Origin: Lachnoclostridium sp. UBA739
GTDB lineage: Bacteria > Bacillota_A > Clostridia > Lachnospirales > Lachnospiraceae
DNA length: 7,278 nt
Direction: 5' to 3'
Assembly: GCA_002297865.1 (NCBI GenBank)
Contig: DBKX01000052.1
Coordinates: forward strand, 2,702-9,979
The position numbers and the translations under genes were made by a program. The notes beneath the pieces are model-generated. The model was not told where the DNA came from. It saw only the letters and a list, made by a program, of their open reading frames with translations, and made no database searches. The first letter of the stretch is position 1. The number at the start of each line of letters is the position of its first letter. Below, one piece after another: positions 1 through 6,871 of this stretch.

Positions 1-1
1 T

Positions 2-823
2 CCTGGAGAGAGAAAGAGATTACCATTAGACGAAATTAAACATATTATCAGCAATTTTATTGAATTGGGTGCAAGAAACTTTCGCTTGGATGGAGGAGAA
101 CCATTCACTTATGGAGATGAGTTATTTGATGTACTTGAATATTTGGACGAGCGAAAGCTTAAGTGTGGTATTTTTACCAATGCGAGTTTAATTAATGAGA
201 AGACAATCGATAAACTAAAGAAGTATAAGGATTTAACGTTATTTGTAACATTGCATATATTAAATGTGGCTAATGAATTTGAAAAAACTCTTTCAGGTCT
301 TAAATTGTTATCTAAAACAGATATTAATGTTGAACTCATTCTTATCGTATCTAAAAAGAACATTCCGATTCTTGAGGAAAAACTTGTTGATATTGCAGAA
401 CTGGGATTTCAATTAACTCTGAGACCAATAATTCCAATTGGTAAAGCTTTTGAAAATATGGAGCAAGGTTTTGGTGCGCTCACTGAGTTAGATGTAGAAA
501 GAATAGAAGTTTTATTAAAAAATGAGAAGGAGAAATATCCTTCGTTTAATGTTGTAAATGCAATATCGGATATACATAAAAAGAAAGATGGCTATCATGA
601 CAAGTCAGAAGGATTCGTATTGCATGTTAATACAAATAGTGAGATATTGCCATCATTTGCGGCTGGAACATCCAAATATTTAGGTAGTGCTTTAGATCTA
701 GAACAAATGAAAAAGAAACTCGAAGGGGAAACAGTAATTCATTTTCTAAAAAGCGCGGATAGTGCAGTATTAGAAAGAATTAACGGAACAGAACAACCAA
801 CTAATGAACAGATTCAGCTTTAG
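2..823 (+). CDS. Radical SAM enzyme, 5'-partial, lacking SPASM cysteines (paralogue of the gene at 2189)
   Basis: The frame is open from base 2, so the gene enters from upstream; 273 residues are visible. Aligned to the full-length paralogue at 2189-3100, about 24 N-terminal residues are missing, including the CX3CX2C motif that binds the SAM-cleaving 4Fe-4S cluster. The visible core has LDGGEPF (GGEP SAM-binding motif, visible residues 29-35), a FTNAS strand and a VTLHI strand where radical SAM barrels place SAM-contacting residues. Near the C-terminus LHVNTNSEILPSF occupies the place of the SPASM entry motif, but serine stands where cysteine is expected. The only visible cysteine is residue 55, so no auxiliary Fe-S cluster can be built here. 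A TTG at 65 is not the start, because homology continues upstream of it. It is the first of three consecutive radical SAM genes. The family call is firm; the substrate is unknown. Confidence 0.85.
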   Translation, partial: PGERKRLPLDEIKHIISNFIELGARNFRLDGGEPFTYGDELFDVLEYLDERKLKCGIFTNASLINEKTIDKLKKYKDLTLFVTLHILNVANEFEKTLSGLKLLSKTDINVELILIVSKKNIPILEEKLVDIAELGFQLTLRPIIPIGKAFENMEQGFGALTELDVERIEVLLKNEKEKYPSFNVVNAISDIHKKKDGYHDKSEGFVLHVNTNSEILPSFAAGTSKYLGSALDLEQMKKKLEGETVIHFLKSADSAVLERINGTEQPTNEQIQL

Positions 824-853
824 GATGAGTTACAATTATAAAGAGGTGTTAAT

Positions 854-2170
854 ATGGTCAGTAGTATGAGTAGATTATTACAGAACAATTATTTGGCAGG
901 TAGAATACTGGACTTATCGTATGGAAAATATGAGTGTAGAGAAATTTGTGAAATTATTGGTTCTGAACGAAGTCTTGAGAGAGCATTTTTGTGGGAAGAT
1001 GTGCAAAAGTATATTGAAAAGTTAGAAAAAGAAGGATCTATCTGCGTTCATAATGGTATTGCATATAGAAATGAAGAACTTTACATTGCTAACAAGAAAC
1101 AGAGAGAAGAAATAGGAACAGATGGCGTGACCAGAATATTGTGGGACATAACTAGAAAGTGTAATTTAAGATGTCAGCATTGTTATGCGTATAAAGAAAG
1201 TGATTTTTCAGAAGAACTTAGTATAGAACAAGTATATCAGACAATTGATGAGCTCCGTGAAGTTCAGCCATATTTGATTGTTTTTGGTGGTGGGGAGCCG
1301 CTTGTACGTAGTGACTTCGTAGATATTTTAAAATACACAAAAGAGACCCTCGGATGTAGAATCAAAATACTAACAAATGGAACACTATTAAACCATGAAA
1401 GGTTAGAGCAGATAAGACCTTACGTTGATTTTTATCAACTGAGTATTGACGGAAGTGAGCAAGCCCATGATGAATTGAGAGGGCATATCGGGGCATACAA
1501 AAAAACAATAGAGACAATTAAAATGCTTCGCAAAGAGGGATTACAGACTGGAATTTGTATGACAATACATAATAAAAATTACAAAGACATTCAAGAGGTA
1601 ATAGAGTTCTCTTTAAAATATGGAGTTTATAAATTAAGGATATCTCCATTCGTAGCATCTGGTAAAGCAAAAAATAACTTTAGAGATTGGATGATTCCAA
1701 GGGAGGATTTTGTAAAAATTTATGACACATTAGCCCGGTTGCGGTTGAAACTGCAAGATCAGCTTTTATTAGATTTTCGAGATGAATTATATGGTGCGGC
1801 CTTTATAGGATGCCCAGGCGATAAGCTGAAAGAAGATAACAACTATTTATTATGTGCAGCAGGAAGAAGTTTATTTTATATAAATCCCGAGGGATATGTA
1901 ACTCCTTGTAATTTTATTGATACTGAACAATATTTTGTTGGAAATGTTAAGCAGGATGATGTTTCGGATTTATGGTTTAATAGTAAGCTATTTGAAGAAT
2001 ATCGAACGTTAAATGTAAATCAAATAGAAAAATGTTCAGGATGTAAACGTAAGAATCTGTGTGGAGGGGGCTTAAGATGTAATGCCCTTATGACAACAGG
2101 TGATATAAAGGCATTTGATCCATGTTGCGATTTTTATGAGGAAGTATGTACAGAGAGCAAACCAGTCTAA
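854..2170 (+). CDS. Radical SAM/SPASM maturase-like enzyme with N-terminal PqqD-like segment
   Basis: A 438-residue enzyme. Residues 103-110 are CNLRCQHC, the CX3CX2C site for the SAM-cleaving 4Fe-4S cluster. GGGEP follows at 145-149 and LSIDG at 196-200. The C-terminal SPASM region is cysteine-rich: C320, C334, C352 (in GYVTPCNF), C394, C397, C403, C409, C424, C425 and C432, enough for two auxiliary clusters. Residues about 15-70 resemble the helical half of a PqqD/RiPP recognition element winged helix (AGRILDLSYGKY, EICEIIG, VQKYIEKLEKEGSI) but lack the usual N-terminal beta strands. SPASM enzymes of this layout (PqqE, AlbA, sactionine and mycofactocin types) usually act on peptides; others modify small molecules or proteins, so peptide maturation is an inference. 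The start at 854 is set by AAGAGGTG at 841-848 with a 5-base spacer; Met5 at 866 has no such site. It lies 30 bases after the previous gene and 18 before the next. Confidence 0.9.
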   Translation: MVSSMSRLLQNNYLAGRILDLSYGKYECREICEIIGSERSLERAFLWEDVQKYIEKLEKEGSICVHNGIAYRNEELYIANKKQREEIGTDGVTRILWDITRKCNLRCQHCYAYKESDFSEELSIEQVYQTIDELREVQPYLIVFGGGEPLVRSDFVDILKYTKETLGCRIKILTNGTLLNHERLEQIRPYVDFYQLSIDGSEQAHDELRGHIGAYKKTIETIKMLRKEGLQTGICMTIHNKNYKDIQEVIEFSLKYGVYKLRISPFVASGKAKNNFRDWMIPREDFVKIYDTLARLRLKLQDQLLLDFRDELYGAAFIGCPGDKLKEDNNYLLCAAGRSLFYINPEGYVTPCNFIDTEQYFVGNVKQDDVSDLWFNSKLFEEYRTLNVNQIEKCSGCKRKNLCGGGLRCNALMTTGDIKAFDPCCDFYEEVCTESKPV

Positions 2171-2188
2171 AAAGAGAGGTGTATACCA

Positions 2189-3100
2189 ATGAAAGTTTCA
2201 CAAATAGTTATAGAATTATTAACAGCATGTAATTTTAATTGCCCTTATTGTAGAGATGCATCGGGAGAAAAAAAGAATATTTCTCTAGATGATGCAAAAA
2301 AACTTGTAGACACATTTGCAGAATTAGGAGTAAATAAAGTCCAGCTTGATGGTGGAGAGACATTTTTATACAAGGATATTTTTAAGCTAATTCAGTACAT
2401 TGTATCCAAAAATATGAAGGTTGGTATTTATTCTAATGCAAGTGTTATTACAGAAGAGATGGCTTTGCGTCTTGCAGAGTTTTCATCAATTAAATTATGC
2501 GTAACAATTCACCCTTTAAACCCACAGGATCAGATAGAGTCAACATTTACGGGAATAGCCAATCTAAAAAGCAAAGGAATCTATCCACAGATTGTATATG
2601 TAGTGAGCAGCAAGTCCTATGAAAAACTTCCGGAAATACTGGAGAGACTTCCAAAAGGAAAATATAAGATTAATTTGAATCCAATTGTACAGTCAGGACG
2701 TGCCGTAGATAACGGAGTAAGTCCGCTTTCTAAAGAGCAAAGTCAGGAATTTGTTAAAATAGTGGAAAAGGCACGAAAGCAGTACCCTGATTTAGACATC
2801 ATGGATAATGTTTTAGTAAAGCAAGAAGAATTGAAAATTGAGAATATTCAAATGAATGAAGACGGAGAATTTGCTTTACATATTAATACAGATGGATATG
2901 TTCTTCCGTTTTTCTCAGCTGATAACTCAACTGCAATTGGAAATGTTAATGACTTAGAAAATTTAAAGAAAACGATGAAGGACAAAGAAACGATTGAGTA
3001 CTTGGAGAAATGCCGACTCGCAATGAAAAAAAGAATCGAAGGAGAATATGATTCGAATAGCAGAAAAATTGAGCGGTCAGAAATTGTGAAGATAGTTTAG
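2189..3100 (+). CDS. Radical SAM enzyme with cysteine-less SPASM-like tail
   Basis: A 303-residue cytosolic protein. The cluster motif CNFNCPYC (C14, C18, C21) sits almost at the N-terminus, followed by LDGGETF at 53-59, where threonine replaces the proline of the common GGEP motif. SNAS and VTIHP strands follow. Residues 240-263 read like a SPASM entry, with HINTDGYVLPFF and then IGNV, but phenylalanine 251 replaces the cluster cysteine. The only other cysteines are C104 and C275. It should therefore carry one 4Fe-4S cluster. It matches the gene at 2-823 along nearly its whole length and shares no clear DNA-level repeat with it, which indicates an old duplication. AGAGGTG at 2175-2181 with a 7-base spacer fixes the ATG. 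The two paralogues may act as a heteromer or on successive substrates, but this is not shown. The reaction is unknown. Confidence 0.9.
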   Translation: MKVSQIVIELLTACNFNCPYCRDASGEKKNISLDDAKKLVDTFAELGVNKVQLDGGETFLYKDIFKLIQYIVSKNMKVGIYSNASVITEEMALRLAEFSSIKLCVTIHPLNPQDQIESTFTGIANLKSKGIYPQIVYVVSSKSYEKLPEILERLPKGKYKINLNPIVQSGRAVDNGVSPLSKEQSQEFVKIVEKARKQYPDLDIMDNVLVKQEELKIENIQMNEDGEFALHINTDGYVLPFFSADNSTAIGNVNDLENLKKTMKDKETIEYLEKCRLAMKKRIEGEYDSNSRKIERSEIVKIV

Positions 3101-3104
3101 GTGG
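3099..3104 (+). promoter_or_regulatory. Ribosome binding site overlapping the upstream stop codon
   Basis: AGGTGG starts inside the TAG stop (3098-3100) of the radical SAM gene and lies 5 bases before the ATG at 3110. It decides the start of the AMP-binding gene: the in-frame GTG at 3101 lies inside this site and has only weak purine-rich sequence before it. The arrangement suggests that translation of the two genes is coupled. Confidence 0.6.
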
Positions 3105-3109
3105 TACGA

Positions 3110-4357
3110 ATGAATATTGGCTATATTGTATCAAAAAAGAATGATATGGTGCGGAAAAAAAAGGCGATTATTGATATGGATAACGCCAATCAGAGTATAA
3201 CATATGAAGAGCTAGATTATTTAACAGATAATATTGCAAGAAACTTTACCCGAAAGGGATTTAAGCATGGTGATATCGTAATGGTTATGCTAGAAAATAG
3301 TATTGAATTACAGCTTTGTTACTTTGCTTGTTTCAAAGTGGGAATTATAATCCAGCCCTTAAATTATCATATTGGAACAGAGGATGTATATTATGCATCC
3401 TCACAATGCAAACCGAAGGTATTTATTACTAATACTAAATTGTGGAATCAAAAAGTCATTACTTTACGAGATAAAATGCCATGGATTCAAGAGTGGTATT
3501 ATACAAAAGGAGATGGAAATTTAGGGGAGAATGTAAAAAGTTTTTCAGAACTTCTTATTGCGGGTAACGGAGAAATCAGTCCAAGTAAGGTAAAAGATAC
3601 GGATTTTGGTCAACTCTTTTTTGTTTTTTCGAATACAGGCACAAAATTTAATCACAGGGGAGTACTGCTCACTCATCATGTAATGGAATGGCATTCATAT
3701 CCTTATGAATTGATGGGGCTATCAGAGCACGATGTAGTAGCATGTATTTTACATCCTTATAATGCATTGACGCGGGCAGTGCTAAAGGCTGGAGCAACCT
3801 ATGTAATTATCAAGGATTTTTCAGGAGAAAGATTTATTGAAGCCTGCTTTCAGTTTGGAATAACATTTTTTGGAGGAACCCCAGAGCAGTTTCATGATAT
3901 TTTAAATGCTGCAAAAAGGATGAATCGTTTTCCTGAGACGTTGAAAGGCTGTTTTTGTGTTGGGCAACTATTAGATAATGAGTGCTGGATTGAATTTGAG
4001 CGAGTTTTCAAGACAAAGGTATATGGTGGAATCGGATGTAAGGAGTTGGGGATTTTTACATTACAGAAGGCCACGGAAAAATCTTTGATTGGTTCAATCG
4101 GACAAGTAATACCATATATGTATTACAAGATTAAATGGAAAGATGAAGAACAGGGCATTGGGGACTTATGGATAAAGAGTCATTCAATGATTTCACATTA
4201 TTGGATAGATGGAATAATACAAGAAAATCAGACACAGGATGGCTGGTTTGAAACTGGGTATGAAGTAAAAAAAGATGCAGAGAACAATTTATTTTTGACT
4301 GGTAACAAAAAAGATACTAGTATATCTGGATTGAAGCGTTATTTCAAGACAAATTAA
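3110..4357 (+). CDS. Degenerate, C-terminally short AMP-binding (ANL superfamily) protein
   Basis: 415 residues from ATG 3110 (418 if GTG 3101 were used); acyl-CoA synthetases and NRPS adenylation domains are usually about 500-550. The N-terminal half is typical: TYEELDYLTDNIA near 31-43, a KHGDIVMVMLENS segment near 52-64, and GIIIQPLNYH near 78-87. The signature sites are altered. The P-loop, normally like TSGTTGxPKG, reads FSNTGTKFNHRG (173-184), with one extra residue and arginine in place of lysine. The YGxTE site reads YGGIGCKE from residue 305. The ribose-binding TGD reads TGY (382-384). The hinge GRxKD reads GNKKD (398-402). The protein ends about 13 residues later, so the mobile C-terminal lid with the catalytic lysine is missing, and no remnant of it follows in another frame. 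It is probably impaired in, or unable to perform, ATP-dependent adenylation. A role as a non-catalytic partner or substrate-binding subunit of the next gene's enzyme is an inference. Confidence 0.85.
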   Translation: MNIGYIVSKKNDMVRKKKAIIDMDNANQSITYEELDYLTDNIARNFTRKGFKHGDIVMVMLENSIELQLCYFACFKVGIIIQPLNYHIGTEDVYYASSQCKPKVFITNTKLWNQKVITLRDKMPWIQEWYYTKGDGNLGENVKSFSELLIAGNGEISPSKVKDTDFGQLFFVFSNTGTKFNHRGVLLTHHVMEWHSYPYELMGLSEHDVVACILHPYNALTRAVLKAGATYVIIKDFSGERFIEACFQFGITFFGGTPEQFHDILNAAKRMNRFPETLKGCFCVGQLLDNECWIEFERVFKTKVYGGIGCKELGIFTLQKATEKSLIGSIGQVIPYMYYKIKWKDEEQGIGDLWIKSHSMISHYWIDGIIQENQTQDGWFETGYEVKKDAENNLFLTGNKKDTSISGLKRYFKTN

Positions 4358-4360
4358 GAA

Positions 4361-4365
4361 AGGTG
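4361..4365 (+). promoter_or_regulatory. Ribosome binding site for a GTG start
   Basis: AGGTG, preceded by AAGAA, lies 10 bases before GTG 4376, the start chosen for the LuxE-like gene. The ATG at 4380 is out of frame, and no in-frame ATG lies near this site. The wide spacer and GTG codon suggest weaker initiation than for the neighbouring genes. Confidence 0.5.
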
Positions 4366-4375
4366 TGGTTACTAC

Positions 4376-5452
4376 GTGAATGATATAGAAAAGCAGTTGC
4401 TAGATGAACAGGTAAGAGAAATTATTGAGTATCATTTTAACCCTAATTCAGGCTCGGCATTTTGGATTAATTTCGGAAAGGAAAGAGGAATTAATCCAAT
4501 TCATGATATTACATGTTATGAAGAATTAAAGATTTTAGGTAATTTTAATGCTGATAACTTAAGAACTATACCAGTTGAGCATTTTATACCAAAGGACAGA
4601 TTGAATTTTCAAAAGTATGATCCTAGAGTTTTTGAGACAGGAGGAACTTCAGGTATTCCTAAAAGAGTTATGGATACAGAGCATCAAAAAGAAAATGCAG
4701 TATGGATTTGTGATATTTTGCAAAAGCATGGATTCAGAGAAAAGGGAAAGTGGATTAATCTATTTCCATCAGGACCACATGCAGTATCTCTGTTGACATA
4801 TCATATTGCTAAAACAAGGGAAGAAATCGTCTATTCTATAGATATCGATCCAAGATGGGTGAAGGTTCTTATAAAGAAGAATCAGAGTGATATTATGAAT
4901 ATGTACATTGAGCATGTTATGGATCAGGTCATTAACACTATCAAATCACAAGACATTAAATATTTGTTCATAACATCTAAGCTGTTAGAACAGTTAATGA
5001 TGAGGCTTGATTTAACGCAAACAAGTATTAAAGGAATTGTTTGTGGTGGAACAAAAATTACAAGTGAATTTTATAAGTTTGTCAAAACAGAAGCCGCACC
5101 TGGAATTGACTTCTGTGCATTATATGGAAATACGTTAATGGGTGTTGCCCCTCAGGTGCCAAGTTCATATTTAGAAGAGAATAGTAGTCCTTGGTCTATT
5201 CAGTATTATCCGTATTTCCCACATTTCTATATTGAAATCGTCGATAAAGAGGATCATGAAAAGTATGTTGATTACGGAGAGGAGGGTAGAGTAAAGCTTA
5301 CCGTTTTAAATAAAGATGTATTTATTCCGTCATTACTAGAACGTGATGTTGCTACCCGAGTGAAACCATGTAAGTTGTTTTCTTGGGATGGTGTTGCTAA
5401 TGTGGGGAGTTTTCAGCCATTAGAAGCAAACTTGATAGAAGGAGTGTATTAA
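4376..5452 (+). CDS. LuxE/PaaK-like carboxylate-activating (acyl-protein synthetase-type) enzyme
   Basis: 358 residues with a GTG start. It resembles the LuxE acyl-protein synthetase and phenylacetate-CoA ligase branch of adenylate-forming enzymes. Visible motifs are an intact P-loop TGGTSGIPK (88-96), CGGTKI (223-228), the A5-like ALYGNT (248-253) and LERDVAT (321-327), where RD is the usual acidic site in this branch. It ends soon after WDGVANVGSF, without the C-terminal lid of PaaK, so its length is close to LuxE (roughly 370). LuxE makes an acyl-adenylate, holds the acyl group on a cysteine near its C-terminus and passes it to LuxC; here C342 lies 16 residues from the end and is a candidate for that role. 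The stop overlaps the start of the LuxC-like gene by one base, which supports a working pair. The substrate is unknown; no thioesterase (LuxD) or luciferase is present, so light production is not implied. An aryl or amino-acid substrate is as possible as a fatty acid. Confidence 0.75.
   Translation: MNDIEKQLLDEQVREIIEYHFNPNSGSAFWINFGKERGINPIHDITCYEELKILGNFNADNLRTIPVEHFIPKDRLNFQKYDPRVFETGGTSGIPKRVMDTEHQKENAVWICDILQKHGFREKGKWINLFPSGPHAVSLLTYHIAKTREEIVYSIDIDPRWVKVLIKKNQSDIMNMYIEHVMDQVINTIKSQDIKYLFITSKLLEQLMMRLDLTQTSIKGIVCGGTKITSEFYKFVKTEAAPGIDFCALYGNTLMGVAPQVPSSYLEENSSPWSIQYYPYFPHFYIEIVDKEDHEKYVDYGEEGRVKLTVLNKDVFIPSLLERDVATRVKPCKLFSWDGVANVGSFQPLEANLIEGVY
5439..5444 (+). promoter_or_regulatory. 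Ribosome binding site inside the upstream coding end
   Basis: AAGGAG within the last codons of the LuxE-like gene lies 7 bases before ATG 5452. The stop and start share one base (TAATG, 5450-5454), a standard arrangement for translational coupling. Confidence 0.7.
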
Positions 5453-6861
5453 TGAAGGATTTACCTATCATCCGGTTCGGCAAGGTGTATGAGTCAGAAG
5501 AAAAGAGAGAAATTATTAATGTTAGGCATGACGTAAATGATTTAATATCCGTAGCGATTCCACTAGTTTTTAATACTGATATTAAGAGAAATAGAAAAGA
5601 GGTATCTGCGCGCCTGAGGAAGAGAGATATCCATGTCATACTTGATTGGATAAAGAAGGCAGGAAAGATATTTGCAACAGAAGATGTAATAATAAATGGC
5701 GAATTGCAAAGTCCAAAAGAATATTGTGAAAAGGTTCATCAGGTTACTGGGCTGCCAAGAACAATGTGCATAGAAATACTAAATGAAATGCGTACTTATA
5801 TGGAAGAGATGGAAGACATATTGTGTAAACAGTTTCGAGTGGAAACAGTAAGTTGTCTAAATGATTTTTATACAACATTTCGAGGCACAGGAATTGGATT
5901 TGCGCCTGTATCAGATATAGTCTGTGCAGTTATGCCAGGAAATCACCCTATCGTAAATATGATGTGGATTATGTCATTTGCAATGAAGTTTCCAGTAATC
6001 ATAAAACCTTCATTTGAGGAGCCATATACACCACTTAGATTAATTTACTCTTTTATTCAGGCAGGAGCTGATAAGGAGTTTTTCTCATATTATCCGATAG
6101 AGCATAGCTGTTTAAAATCATTAGTTCAGATATCAGGTTGTTCTATTCTATTTGGTGCTAGTAGTCTTAAACAAGAGTATGGCAATGATCCAAAAGTTAA
6201 GGTTTACGGTCCAGGTAATAGTAAGATCATTATTGATAAGAAATATGGGGAGCAAGTAGATGATGTAGTAGCTCACATAAAAAAAGCGGTTTTGTATCAT
6301 TCAGGGAGAGCCTGTATTAGTACAAGTGCCGTTATTACAGAGATAAATGGTGAACAGATAGCAAGGAAATTAGGGGAGAAGTTCCTAAAGTTTCAGGAGA
6401 TGGATGTGGAAGCAGATGATGCTGGTATTGCAGCTGTTCGTGATGTAGAAAAAGCTTATAGAATAGCAATGGAAATAGAGAAACTTCTTGAGACGGGGAA
6501 TGTAATTGACATGACGCAGGACTCAGACGTAGTACGCAAATATAACGGAAAGGTGTATTTAATGCCTAAAGTACTATATTGTAAAGATGTTAGAGAACCC
6601 TACTTTGGAATGGAATTACCATTTCCATTTGTGATGGTAGGAGAATGCAATTTAACAGAAATAGAGCAGGTAATAGGTGAAACATTATCTGCAAGTGTAC
6701 TATCAGATGACATAGATGTTATGGAGAACATTCTCAGAACAGCAAAGGTTGAGAAAATTTATCAAGGATATCGGAAATCATACAAAATGGATTATGGTAT
6801 GCCACATGGAGGATTTCTTGCGGATTTCTTATATAAATGTAAAGGCTTCGTGATATCTTAA
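5452..6861 (+). CDS. LuxC-type acyl-CoA/acyl-enzyme reductase (aldehyde dehydrogenase fold)
   Basis: 469 residues, a normal length for the LuxC family (PF05893), which reduces an activated acyl group to an aldehyde with NAD(P)H. The likely nucleophile is C288 in SGRACIST, close to the acylated cysteine known in Vibrio LuxC (around residue 286). Other visible sites are MPGNHP (161-166), the IIKPS lysine K185, YGPGNSK (252-258) near the nucleotide site, and ELPFPFV (388-394), the counterpart of the aldehyde dehydrogenase E-x-F-G-P segment. Residues 1-80 form the family's variable N-terminal region. No signal peptide or membrane segment is evident, so it should be cytosolic. With the overlapping LuxE-like gene it forms a probable carboxylic acid reductase complex that spends ATP and NAD(P)H. 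The following aminotransferase gene is a possible consumer of the aldehyde. The family call is strong; the substrate and cofactor preference cannot be read from the sequence. Confidence 0.88.
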   Translation: MKDLPIIRFGKVYESEEKREIINVRHDVNDLISVAIPLVFNTDIKRNRKEVSARLRKRDIHVILDWIKKAGKIFATEDVIINGELQSPKEYCEKVHQVTGLPRTMCIEILNEMRTYMEEMEDILCKQFRVETVSCLNDFYTTFRGTGIGFAPVSDIVCAVMPGNHPIVNMMWIMSFAMKFPVIIKPSFEEPYTPLRLIYSFIQAGADKEFFSYYPIEHSCLKSLVQISGCSILFGASSLKQEYGNDPKVKVYGPGNSKIIIDKKYGEQVDDVVAHIKKAVLYHSGRACISTSAVITEINGEQIARKLGEKFLKFQEMDVEADDAGIAAVRDVEKAYRIAMEIEKLLETGNVIDMTQDSDVVRKYNGKVYLMPKVLYCKDVREPYFGMELPFPFVMVGECNLTEIEQVIGETLSASVLSDDIDVMENILRTAKVEKIYQGYRKSYKMDYGMPHGGFLADFLYKCKGFVIS

Positions 6862-6866
6862 GGAGG
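6860..6866 (+). promoter_or_regulatory. Consensus ribosome binding site
   Basis: AAGGAGG starts within the stop codon of the LuxC-like gene and lies 5 bases before ATG 6872. It is the only full consensus Shine-Dalgarno in the window; the sites before genes 2 to 5 use an AGGTG-type core. This may mean stronger translation of the aminotransferase. Confidence 0.75.
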
Positions 6867-6871
6867 TTAAA

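Noticed and set aside
109..363. Reverse-strand open frame of 84 codons, with similar ones at 2946-3134, 3892-4074 and 5397-5639
   Set aside because: All lie antisense to well-supported genes, have unremarkable composition and no recognisable domain or convincing ribosome binding site; they are chance frames.
65..823. TTG at 65 as the start of the first gene
   Set aside because: The same frame is open to base 2, and the upstream residues (PGERKRLPLDEIK and on) align with the full-length paralogue, so the gene is cut by the window edge.
854..2170. PQQ, mycofactocin or sactipeptide pathway assignment
   Set aside because: The SPASM enzyme shares general features with these, but no pathway partner genes or precursor peptide are present to support any of them.
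3101..3109. GTG at 3101 as start of the AMP-binding gene
   Set aside because: It lies within the AGGTGG ribosome binding site that serves ATG 3110 and has no good site of its own. The difference is only three residues.
3155..3162. Run of eight A near the 5' end of the AMP-binding gene as a phase-variation switch
   Set aside because: Runs of seven A also occur at 2268-2274, 2296-2302 and 4267-4273. They fit the A-rich base composition and lysine codons, and nothing else suggests switching.
4358..4375. Frameshift separating the AMP-binding gene from its lost C-terminal lid domain
   Set aside because: The bases after the stop hold a ribosome binding site and the start of the LuxE-like gene; no lid-domain sequence is recognisable in any frame, so the short end looks genuine.
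4376..6861. Bioluminescence (lux) operon
   Set aside because: Only LuxE- and LuxC-type enzymes are present. No luciferase subunits or LuxD appear, and these families occur in many non-luminous bacteria.
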